The notes beneath the pieces were generated by a model that saw nothing but the letters and a program-made list of their open reading frames with translations, did no database searches and was not told where the DNA came from. This document shows, one piece after another, positions 42,436 to 54,277 of a DNA stretch of 64,000 nucleotides. The stretch covers positions 3,861,001 through 3,925,000 of the forward strand of contig NC_064752.1 in assembly GCF_011397635.1 (NCBI RefSeq), given 5' to 3'. A program made the translations under genes and the position numbers. Source of the stretch: Epinephelus fuscoguttatus. Its lineage: Eukaryota; Chordata; Actinopteri; Perciformes; Serranidae. Position 1 is the stretch's first letter; each line of letters opens with the position of its first letter.

Positions 42436-42554
42436 TCAGTAAAATATAAAATATGAAAGTTCCACATGTAATTAAATTATTAATAATAGAATCATATTAA
42501 ACAGAAGTTAGACCAATAAAGATTATTCAGTGTTAAAGGGTTAAAGTCCAAGGT

Positions 42555-42810
42555 TAGGTGTGTCAGAGGTGTCTGAGGTCAAGTGGTGTCAGAGGTGTCC
42601 GAGGTCAAGTGGTGTCAGAGGTCAAGTGGTGTCAGAGGTCAGGTGGTGTCAGAGGTGTCATAGGTCAGGTGTGTCAGAGGTCATTTGTGTCAGAGGTCAG
42701 AGGTGTCAGGTGTTTTCAGAGGTGTCATAGGTCAGGTGTGTCAGAGGTCAGAGGTGTCAGGTGTTTTCAGAGGTGTCAGGTGGTGTCATGTGGTGTAAGA
42801 GGTCAGGTAG
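42555..42810. repeat. GTGTCAGAGGTCAGGT array in the hdhd5 3' UTR
   Basis: Tandem GTGTCAGAGGTC and AGGTGTCAGAGG units of about 12-20 bp. The array starts at the hdhd5 stop codon and belongs to the same repeat family as the intronic array at 43435-43875. Confidence 0.9.
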
Positions 42811-42991
42811 GAGAGTTCTCCTGCTGCAGCAGCAGGTCGACGGCAGCCTCCACGTCCTCCACGACGTGATGCGGCTCCACCAGGTCAGGCTCCAGCACTA
42901 GGTCTCTGTGACCGTGGAAGATCGTCTCCGTGACCGCGTTGCTGCGGTCGCTAGGTAACGGAGAGTGAGGATTATAGACACCTGTACACAC
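42803..42991 (-). CDS. hdhd5 exon h: C-terminus and stop
   Basis: It encodes VCTGVYNPHSPLPSDRSNAV and EDVEAAVDLLLQQENSPT, then stop. The acceptor is TTCACAG|GTGTGT. The EPHHVVEDV stretch corresponds to the conserved C-terminal region of the family. Confidence 0.95.
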   Translation of the reverse strand: MCTGVYNPHSPLPSDRSNAVTETIFHGHRDLVLEPDLVEPHHVVEDVEAAVDLLLQQENSPT

Positions 42992-45900
42992 CTGTGAACA
43001 GGAAGAGACGTGGTTATCAGATGGTCAGTGCGAACATCAAATTGTGTTTTAGTGATGTCACTGCGATGTCACCACATACCCAGATCTCGAATACTAACTT
43101 TGTGGGTACAGAGGTAAACAAAGTGATGGAGGAGCAGTCGACCAGAACGGTGTCAGCTCTCCATCACTAGTCGCCGTCTGACAGGAAGGTCAACATTAAA
43201 CGTACCAGAATGGTTCGACACTGAGCAGCTGGACACGCCGCCTCCTCCTCCGCCATCACCATTGCCACCTGACTCCCCATTCCCTTGGCAACAAGCTTGG
43301 TGGTAGTTGTCATAGCAGCATGTTGCTGAGCCAGGTAGCGGTTGAACAGGTTAGCACCGTAGATATCTGTCATCAGGTTGTCGCTAGGCAAAAAGAGGAC
43401 GGTTTGGTTACATTTTCCTCAGCGTTCTGTGTCAGGGGTGTCAGAGGCCAGGTGTGTCAGAGGCCAGGTGTGTCAGAGGTCAGAGGTCAGGTGTGTCAGA
43501 GGTGTCAGAGGTCAGGTGTGTCAGAGGTCAGGGGTGTCAGAGGCCAGGTGTGTCAGAGGTCAGAGGTCAGGTGTGTCAGAGGTGTCAGAGGCCAGGTGTG
43601 TCAGAGGTCAGGTGTGTCAGAGGTCAGAGGTCAGGTGTGTCAGGTGTGTCAGAGGTCAGGTGTGTCAGGGGTGTCAGAGGCCAGGTGTGTCAGAGGTCAG
43701 AGGTCAGGTGTGTTAGAAGGGTCAGAGGTCAGGTGTGTCAGAGGTGTCAGAGGTCAGGTGTGTCAGAGGTGTCAGAGGTCAGGTGTGTCAGAGGTCAGGT
43801 GTGTCAGAGGTCAGGTGGGGCCAGAGGTGTCAGAGGTCAGGTGGTGTCAGAGGTGTCAGAGGTCAGGTGTGTCAGAAATCTGTTCATCTCAACACAAACC
43901 AACAGCGATGACCTCCGAACGCCTCGAAACAGTGAGGCTGTGTTACCGATGGTTACCTGATGGCGTAGATGGTGTAGGTGGCGTTTCGGGCCGTGTAGTT
44001 GCCCGATGGCATAGATGGTGTGGGTGATGTTTTGGGCGGTGCAGTTACTCGATGGCATAGAGGGTGTAGGTAGTGTTGCAGGTGGTGCAGTTACCCGATG
44101 GCATAGATAGTGTGGGTGGTGTTTTGGGTGGTGCAGTTACCTGATGGCATAGATGGTGTGGGTGGAGTTTCGGGCGGTGCAGTTACTCAATAGCATAGAT
44201 GGTGTAGGTGGTGTTTCGGGTGGTGCAGTTACCCGATGGCATAGATAGTGTGGGTGGTGTTTTGGGTGGTGGAGTTACCTGATGGCATAGATGGTGTGGG
44301 TGGTGTTTCGGGCGGTGCAGTTACCTGATGGCGTAGATCAGGCCTATTCAACTGGCGGCCCACGGGCCGAATACGGCCCTTTTGATTTTTTTTATGGTCC
44401 GCCAGGCCGCCAGTAAATAATAGTGTGGAAAATTATTCAACAACGGTTCTGATCTAACTCGTAAATATCTACATTCTGTGGTAAATCTCGTGATATACGG
44501 GTGAATGGTATGTAGCCAATCACGCAGCCAGTCGCAGCCAATCGCACCAATCACATCGCTGCTCTGCAGTTGCCTGGCGAGAGCGGTCAGCGGAGGTCAG
44601 CACTAACATGGCGCTCTCAAAACCGAAGAAGCGGAAAATTGACTCAGAAAACCGCCAGTTCCAGAGCGAATGGACAGAGAAATATTTCTTTTTTTTGCCA
44701 GCCACGACGAGTACGAAGCCGGTATGCTTACTGTGCAATGAATCCATATCTGTTATGAAGGAATACAACCTGAAGCGGCACTACAACACAATACACGGCT
44801 CCTTTTCAGTGCGATTTCCAGAGGGCTCGGATGAAAGGCGAAGTAAAGTACAACGTCTGCTAGCTTCATTTCAACAATGTCAGGTTGCCCTTGGACGCTT
44901 TTGCACGGAGCAAGAGAGGGCTATGATCGCATCCCTTCGAGTAGCCTGGACACTAACACGGCAGAAGAAGCCTTTTACAGAGGCGGAGACGGTTAAAGAT
45001 TGTATGCTCGCTGTCATCGATGAAGTCGTTATTGATGAAAAAGTGAAGGAAAGCGTCGTCTCATCGATTAAAAAAGTGCCTCTCGGACACATCAACTCTT
45101 CGCAGAGTGGAACTTCTCGCAAAGGATGTGTCAAGGAAGCTTTTGGATGACCTGAAAAAAACGGATTTTATGAGCCTCGCTGTGGATGAATCAACTGACT
45201 GTACTGACATGGCTCAGCTGTGCGTTTATGTCAGATTTCACGACGGAGTCTGCTTTAGAGAGGAACTTTTGAGGCTTATTCCAATGGAGGGACACACCAC
45301 AGGTGAGGTGATGTTTCAAAAGATTGTCGGATTTTTTAACGAGCATGAACTGGATTTACAGAAAGTTTGCCTTTTGGTCACGGATGGCGCTCCAGCTATG
45401 ATTGGTAGATTACAAGGGCTGACAGCGAGGCTGCCAACCGTAGCTCCACACATGCAGTTTTTACACTGCATCATTCATCAGTCTGTGTTGTGTTCAAAGC
45501 TAAGCGGTGATCTGAAAAACACCATGGACACTGTCATGAACATTGTGAATTTCATCCGCTCAACCTCCAGCCTACAACACCGTCTTTTCCGTATGATGCT
45601 CGCCGACATGTTTGCGGAACACACGGACTTGCTTGTTCATAACGATGTCAGGTGGCTTAGCAAGGGAAATGTCCTGGACCGTTTCTGTGACCTCCACCAG
45701 GAGATTGTGTCTTTCCTTCGCGTGTAAACACAAACGGGCAGCAAGCCTCCTGGAGCGAATGCTGGATGAACAGTTCATGGCGGAGGTGAACTTTCTGTGT
45801 GACATTTTTAAACACTTGAACACCCTGAATCTTGAGCTGCAGGGACGAGAAAAGTGTATTGCTGATTTGGTTGAGAGGCTTTGTGCTTTCAAAACAAAGT

Positions 45901-48343
45901 TAACCATCTTCTCAACAGACCTAACATCAAGAGAAATGCTGCACTTTCCACTGCGTGGATTCATGAACACAGCACCGGGCACAAATAACGCCCATCATGA
46001 CAGATTTCATGACAAAACTGACTGAGAACTTTACTGAGAGATTCCAAGGGTTCAGCATTCCCATTGAGGTGTTGCACTTTGCTCGTGACCCTTTTCTGTC
46101 AAACCGAGGCAGGCTTTTGTGCAAAAGTAAAAGTGGTGATGCCTTCTATTGTTGAGAGCATTTTCAGATGGAAATGGTTGATGTGCAGGCCTCTTTTGCT
46201 TTAAAACAGCACTTGCAGTCTGAGGTGCAGAGACCTTTGGTGTAACCATGTGAACAAATTCCAGTACCCCACAGTGAAGAAAGTGGCCGTGCTAATAGTG
46301 ACAATGTTTGGGTCCACTTATACATGTGAGTCCAGCTTTTCACATATGAATGCCATAAAAACAAGAGCACGTTGCTCCATGACCAGTGAGAAGTTGCATG
46401 AGTGTCTGAGGATTGCCCTCACTACATATGAGCCAAACTATGTTGAAATAGCAAAGGCAAGACAGTGTAATTTTTCCACTAACCTGAATGTGTTTAAAAT
46501 GACAGCAGTGTGATGTATGCCATTTTTTACATCACAGGAGGCATGTGATGCTGTCTCTGACAAATATATCTCTGAAATATGACAAAACTGACTGAGAATT
46601 TTACATACTATTGATGACAGCATCCCTCAGATTTAAACCGTTTATGTGCAATTCTCCTTTGCTTAAAACAGCACTTGCAGTCTGAGGGAGAACTTTTATC
46701 ACTCTCTGTGACAACAGTTATGTTTATGTTAATTATTTTTGTCTGTTCTACTGTGCAGCTAGAATTCATTATCTCATGTTAGGCTGTTATGAACAGTTTC
46801 ATTTATATAAATATGGACCTATTTATGTTTTTTTATTTTCCCTGTTTTACTGTCCAGCCCTAATACATTTGACTGTGGGTATGGTTTGGAATTGTTTATC
46901 TGATGTTAGCCTATTGTGAAAACGGTCCCATTTGTGGTCTGATGGCTTTGTTGTATTCACCTTGAACATGACATTTATATAAATATGGACCTTTGTTTAA
47001 AAAAAAGTCGCCTTCTTTATTATTAAGAGTTATTATTTTAGCCATTTAGCCATCAGTGCGGCCCACAAACTCCCAGTGATTTTCATATTTGGCCCTATTG
47101 TTAGTGAAGTTGAATAGCCCTGGCGTAGATGGTGTGGGTGGTGTTTTGGGCGGTGCAGTTACTTGATGGCATAGATGTGTGGGTGGTGTTTTGGGTGGTG
47201 CAGTTACCCGATGGCGTAGATGGTGTGGGTGGTGTTTTGGGTGGTGCAGTTACCCGATGGCATAGATGGTGGTCAGCTGGTGGTGGTTCTGCAGCCTCAG
47301 CAGACGAGCGGCGTACTGGTATGTCAGCAGGGCGGGTTTTCCAAGCAGCGCCTGGTACTGCAGCTCATGGCCCGTCAGCTTCCTGTAGGCTGACTCCAGA
47401 CACAGCAGGAACATCCCGTGACCAAACCTACAGCAGCACAGGTCAGGGGTCAAACCTCATCATCCTGCCTGGAGATTTGAACCGACTTCCTGCGACGTGT
47501 TGGTTACCGTGGTGATGGCGCCTCGGCCATCCACATCAGGTCCACGTTACAGGCGAGCACCGGCAGCTGGGACGCCACCTGAGCTTCGTACATGCAGCCT
47601 GGTCTTCCATTGGTCAGCAGCACGTCGATCAGCAGCTGCAGGTTGGTCTCCCATCTGATTGGCTCTCCGAACAGGATGATAGCTATGGCGACACAGGTAG
47701 TCAGTGACATGGCGCCAAAATAAGAGCCAGGAAACTTAGGCTCAATACCAAACCACTCCCTACCCACTGCCACTTCAGTACCGAGTGTCACTCCAAATCA
47801 AGTTACACTCGCAGCTGCGGAGGGCACGCCTGATTAAGGGGAAGTGGGTAACACTTTATAAGACAGCCCGCGTTTCAGAGTGTACCTGTCGCCCACTTTT
47901 TACATGTACTTCCCCGGGAGTTAGGGTATAACTCCTCCCGGTCACTTACCACATACTTTGCCAGGAGTTAGAGTATAACTCATCACTTATGAAAGTTCCC
48001 GAAACTTATGGTTTAATTTCCTCATATGAATCTGTATATGTATGAAGTGCAATAAAAACAAATGCTTTTGCCCTTTGCTCATGGCAGTTGATTCAGTCAC
48101 TCCAAAAGTAGATCAGGAGCCAGAGCCTTCAGCTATCAGGCTCCTCTCCTGTGGAATCATCTTCCTGTTACGGTCCGGGAGGCAGACACCGTCTCCACAT
48201 TTAAGACTAGACTTAAGACTTTCCTCTTTGATAAAGCTTATAGTTAGGGCTGGCTCAGGCTTGCCCTGTACCAGCCCCTAGTTAGGCTGACTTAGGCCTA
48301 GTCTGCCGGAGGACCCCCCTATAATACACCGGGCCCCTTCTCT

Positions 48344-48377
<34 letters not shown>

Positions 48378-48932
48378 CTCTCTCAATTCAATAAGCTATA
48401 AAAAAAAGATTAAATATATGATATATAATACAAAATACACCAGTCTACAATACAATACACCAATATATAATATAGAAAAAAAATGAATAAAGAAAAATGT
48501 AGATTGTGAGTTACAAGGACTGTAAATATAGACAGGTGTGTCAGGTGTTGTGATGGTTGTCCCTCAGGCTGTGGCATAACCTGACATATGTTGCTGCTGC
48601 TAAGCTGCTGACTCTGTTCTCTCCAAGGATGTGTTGCATTTTAGTTTGATCAGGCAGAGAATCAAAGTCAGTGACTTTATGTTTTATTTTTGAGAGGAAG
48701 TCGGCTCTGATGTGTTCATACTTGCTGCAGTGCAACAGGAAGTGTGTCTCTGTCTCCACTTGTCTGTGTGGACAGAGCTCACACAACCTGTCCTCTCTGG
48801 GCAGCCAGGTCTGCCTGTGTCTGCCCGTCTCTATGGCCAAGCTGTGGTCACTGAGTCTCTCTCTCTCTCTCTCACTCTCTCTCAATTCAATTCAAATTAG
48901 CTTTATTGGCATGAATGTTATCAACCGTTGTT

Positions 48933-48981
<49 letters not shown>

Positions 48982-49334
48982 TCCTATTACTGCATCTTGC
49001 TAACTCGGCCATTCTGGATGTCACTAACTCGGCTTCTTCTCCGGAGCCTTTGTGCTCCACTGTCTCTCAGATTAACTCATATCACAGCGGTGCCTGGACA
49101 GCGTGACGTGTGTGGTTGTGCTGCTGCCGTGGTCCTGCCAGATGCCTCCTGCTGCTGCTGCCATCATTAGTCATTAGTCATACTTCTACTGTTATTATAC
49201 ACATATGACTATTGTCACACATGTATACTGCCAGATATTAATACATACTTTCAACATATTGTACCACAGTAGCCAGAACTATAACTATAATATTATTACT
49301 TTCAATAATGTTGTTGTAAGATACTGTCATTACC

Positions 49335-49383
<49 letters not shown>

Positions 49384-52300
49384 CATGTGGATTACTGTTA
49401 ATTTATCATGTTGATCTGTTCTGTACGACATCTATTGCACGTCTGTCCGTCCTGGAAGAGGGATCCCTCCTCAGTTGCTCTTCCTGAGGTTTCTACTGTT
49501 TTTTCCCCGTTAAAGGGTTTTTTGGGGAGTTTTTCCTGATCAGCTGTGAGGGTCATAAGGACAGAGGGATGTCGTATGCTGTAAAGCCCTGTGAGGCAAA
49601 TTGTGATTTGTGATATTGGGCTTTATAAATAAAATTCATTGATTGATTGATTGATTGATTAATTTTATGTAGCCTATGTGTCATCAAGCAATTTCACCCA
49701 CACTCCAAGGTTTTCATATTTATGTTTTGTTTACATTTCATTGAATGAGTTTGAATATGAATATGTCAAGAAATGGCTCTATATTCTGTGAATTGCCTAA
49801 TTAACGGGCAGGCTGGAGTACAAAGCAAACTTACCTCTCTCAAGTGCACATCTATGGAAGTCTTGTAGTGCCATCCGAGGACGAAACACAAACAATACAG
49901 TAATGTAATAATATAGCCTACATAGGTGCTGTTCTCACATCTACAGCGTACTTTCACCAAAATTTACAGGGAAACTAAGCAGTACTTTCCACCTAAGTAT
50001 AGACTAACAGTGGGGACTGGGCTGGATTATGAAGTTTGCACTGTTCTCCCCTCCTTAGTCTGTAGCTTGGCACTCAGATGTTAACCCTTTAAACACAGTT
50101 AGCTCAATGCTTCACAAGGTAACAATATCACCAGAAAATAATACAAAGACGAATCAAAGTGTCCCTGACAAAAAATAGCAGAGTCCTTCTGTTATAAACT
50201 GTTCAGTTTAGTTTTAATCCTTTATTGTGATAAATGCACTTTTTGGCCTCTAGGTTCCCAGCGCAACGCAGGGTGGCGAAGCCCGCGCAGAGCTAGTTTC
50301 GAGCAGCGCAACCCGAGGCGCGTGTTTGGTTCTATTCACTTTCATGTCACAAACTAATATCATGCAACATGTCATCAGATAATTTTAGCATACAATAAGA
50401 AAACATAATTGAACATGATTAAATTGAATGTTTTATTCCAAATATATATATGTTCACAGAGACAGGATGAAGTATTCCATGCTGAGAAAAACTGTACAGT
50501 TAAAAGTTATTTATCTGCTCACTTTGTGTTACTATGATGTATTTATGTGATATTGATTATGGCCATAAAACAATTGAAGTTGATGATGCAAAACAGTAAT
50601 AGCTCTGTTTCTACACAGGTGAGGTTTTTGAGATCCTATGGAAAATTACATATGGATTTGAGATTCTACCTGACGAGAGAGATGGTGAGCCACTCATGAA
50701 CCTGATCTCTGCCTTGACCCAAGGAGTTGGATCAAGATCACCTTTTAGCCGCAGGAGTCCATCCATTCTTCCATCTCCATCACTTGAGCGTCACACTCCA
50801 GTGTGGTCGTAGTATCACGACGACCTTTTCCACTTGACTTCTGACTTAAAGGCCTCTAGTTTTGCAGACTGGGCGAGGCGGAGGCGCAGCGCACTTGTGC
50901 TTCGCCAACTGGGTGTGGCCAGGTGGATTTTGTAAGTTTGGCACACCGTGCGCCTGGCGCAGCTACTCCTCTTTCCCACCTCCGTTGCTCCTACCTGCGC
51001 AAGTCTGAAAGAGGGAGGAGAGAAGGCGTGGAGTGGGTTTTACACACATCACACCAATCAAATGAGCCCCTCTCCTCGCCCTTAAATGCACCGCGCGAAG
51101 GCGTAATGAGAGTTTACTCAGTTCGCCATGGCAGAAGAGAGCAGCAGCGTCAGACAGCCAAACTTCTCCCAGGAGGAAACTGATGTTTTGGTCCGGGAGG
51201 TCCAAGCTCGCAGTGTCTGAATATACTGAACTGCGAGCAGACCTCCACGGGCTGATGATGCAAAGGTAGCCTGGGAGGAGGTCACCACAATTGTAAATCA
51301 ATGTTGTGTTTCTCTCGTGCGCACTCTCTCTCTTTCTCTCTCGCAGTCTCACTCTGTTTCTTTTCTTTTGACTTTTCTAAGATGCCAGATGCTGAATATA
51401 TACTCCCTATCTGATGCTGTGGCTGTTTGTGGTTGGCTGAGAGGGATGTGAACTCATTAGTTTGCAGCTGTGTTAATCAAATCAGGTTGGGTTTCCATTA
51501 CGCGTGCCAAACGTGCCAAACGGTGCCAATCCCCTTTGATCTGACATCAGATGTGACAGGACAGTCGATATAGAGATACATTTATGTGCTGATTGCAGAT
51601 AGTTGCATTGAATAGTGTTTTTTGGGTATTTATTGCATCGTTAATGTGCCTGACATTCTGGAGACCTGACTGTGAGGTTCTGGTGACGTGTGCGCACTGT
51701 CCGCCGGTCAGCCAAACTTTAATTACACCAGCTGCGCCAGACACTTTGATTCGTCTTTGTATTATTTTCTGGTATATTGTTACCTTGTGAAGCATTGAAC
51801 TAACTGTGTTTAAAGGGTTACCTATGTGTCATCAGGCAATTTCACCCACACTCCAGGGTTTTCATATTTATGTTTTGTTTACATTTCATTGAATGAGTTT
51901 GAATATGAATATGTCAAGAAATGGCTCTATATTCTGTGAATTGCCTAATTAACGGGCAGGCTGGAGTACAAAGCAAACTTACCTCTCTCAAGTGCACATC
52001 TATGGAAGTCTTGTAGTGCCATCCGAGGACGAAACACAAACAATACAGTAATGTAATAATATAGCCTACATAGGTGCTGTTCTCACATCTACAGCGTACT
52101 TTCACCAAAATTTACAGGGAAACTAGGCAGTACTTTCCACCTAAGTATAGACTAACAATGGGGACTGGGCTGGATTATGAAGTTTGCACTGTTCTCCCCT
52201 CCTTAGTCTGTAGCTTGGCACTCAGATGGCTACATAAAAGTGACTGAATCAACTGCCATGAGCAAAGGGCAAAAGCATTTGTTTTTCTTGCACTTCATAC

Positions 52301-54235
52301 ATATACAGATTCACATGAGGAAATTAAACCATAAGTTTCTGGAAATTACATAAGTGACGAGTTATACTCTAACTCCTGGGAATGTGACCGTGAGGGATAC
52401 TCTAACTCCTGGGAAAGTATGTGGTAAGTGACCGGGAGGACTTATACCCTAACTCCTGGGGAAGTATGTGGTAAGTGACTGCGTCGTTATACGCTAACTC
52501 CTGGGAAAGTGGACGAGAGGTACACTCTGAAATGCAGGTTGTCTTATGAAGTGTTACCGGGGAAGTGTATAAAAGAGAAGCCAAACCATGGGACGCCCTC
52601 GCCACTCTACCAGAAAAAGGAAGCAGATGTAACCATGGATACCGACAGATGCTTTGTGAAAGCAAAATAGAGCAACAGGCTATTAAATAGACATTTAAAC
52701 TTGAATAAGTCAGATAAGGGTTACAGTGCAGCGTCATTCATTAATCTGGGTGTGACAAAGCCACCCCACACATCGCCAACCTCCAGGAGGAGGGGATGAT
52801 GTGACGGAGCGGCTCTTTCACTGACTGTGGGCAGCGTGCACACGCACACACTCACACTCACACTCACACTCGTTCTCATTCATTTCCTCGTCCACACTCC
52901 CTCTTCATTAAATTTTAGAAATAAAACCACTCGATTATCCCTCTGTCTTTGTAGCGCAGCCAAGGGTGCACATTTGGTGGTTCTGCATATATTTATATCC
53001 ATACATTCACTCGATCCTTGTATCACTTACCTTCCAGAATATGTTACATATTCATCTGAGTAACATTTTTGCTCTGTTAAATAGTCTGTTCTCGTGCCTA
53101 ATGATCATGTGACCTGCATTGTTACGTTTCTTGGATGTTAAATTAACTTTTGTTGTGAATAACTTGTGGGGGTTAAAGGAGAACATTTATGAAAATCATG
53201 AATATTTTGCTTTATGTTTATTTTGAGTTTAGAAAGCTGTAAATTGTGTTTTGGTTAGTGAATGTGCTGATTGTATTTTTGTGTGTGAATAATATGCCTA
53301 GTGGGAGGGTCATCTGGTTTAAAGGAGGCTGCTCTGGCCCTGGATGAGTCAGTCTTGTTGTGGTTACAGAAGAGGTAACACCTGCTTTACCTCCAGACTG
53401 TGTGCTGGAACCTGTGTTTTTGAAAAAGGTATTTTGAGTTATTGAAGAACTCTCTTTTTTGGACATGTTGACATTTCGTGAAGAATATTTTTCCATGTTT
53501 TTTTCACTTTTTGTAAATATCACTGTGTGCACTTTGGGAGGCCGGCATAATAAATCACACCATCACAATATTTTTCCGACTACTCTGAAGAAGACGCAGT
53601 AGACAGGGGGATTCACATGAACGAACATGAATGCGCAGCCGGACCGGCTTGTAAACAATGGGCTGGAGATCAACACAGAGAGGGTGTGTGAGGTCATGCT
53701 ATGCTCCAGATGAAATTACACCTCTAGTTCTTCACATAGCAATTTTTAAATTCCTTCAATCTAGAAATGATGAATTTTGCTTATTGCTCCTTTAATATAG
53801 CACAGCTCCGCCTGACTGCGCAAACAGAGGGGGAGTGGATAGGTGAGGGGATAGGGGCCAATTTGGGATTGGGCCCTCAAGAGAGTGTTTGAAGTTAAAC
53901 GTATGATGAAGGTCACCTGTGACATCATCACCGTACGAGTCAGAAACAGGAAGTAAACATGATAAACAGAATGTACCTTGTATCCGGGGGAGAGTCGGAA
54001 GAGGACACGCCTGAAACACAGGAAACAACGTCACATGAGTGATGTCACCTGAGAGTGATGTCACCTGTCACAGGTACGCTGCTCACAGGAAGTGATGGGC
54101 TCCTGTTGTGCTCCATCCTGTCCAGCAGAGGGTGGTGTTTTCTGAGCTGCTCCACACTCACCACCTTCTGAAACCCCAGACTGACACCAACACAGTCAAG
54201 ACTGAAAACACTTGCTATGATCACATGACCCAATG

Positions 54236-54277
<42 letters not shown>

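Larger units (their letters stand above)
47848..52565. mobile_element. 4.7-kb nested element with ~250-330-bp inverted arms
   Basis: The left arm (47848-48101, resuming at about 49656) and the right arm (about 52228-52565) are inverted copies. They share GACTGAATCAACTGCCATGA, the GCACTTCATACATATACAGA phrase and several TAACTCCTGG units. It lies in the hdhd5 intron between exons d and e. No transposase of its own was seen, so the superfamily is unknown. Confidence 0.65.

Noticed and set aside
42558..44027. Val-Arg-Gly-Gln-rich frames of 103-235 codons
   Set aside because: Repeat translation of the GTGTCAGAGGTC arrays; the real coding exons are on the minus strand.
49668..52229. LTR retrotransposon with 0.41-kb LTRs
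   Set aside because: The direct repeats resemble LTRs in length, but the interior is a Harbinger-like element with its own inverted ends. No gag-pol, primer-binding site or flanking duplication was seen.
54065..54086. Single longer hdhd5 exon c ending at donor 54065 as the main form
   Set aside because: It is frame-compatible, but the 54087 donor plus the 34-bp micro-exon gives a protein matching the family's LPxIxAxILFGEP segment better. Kept as an alternative isoform.
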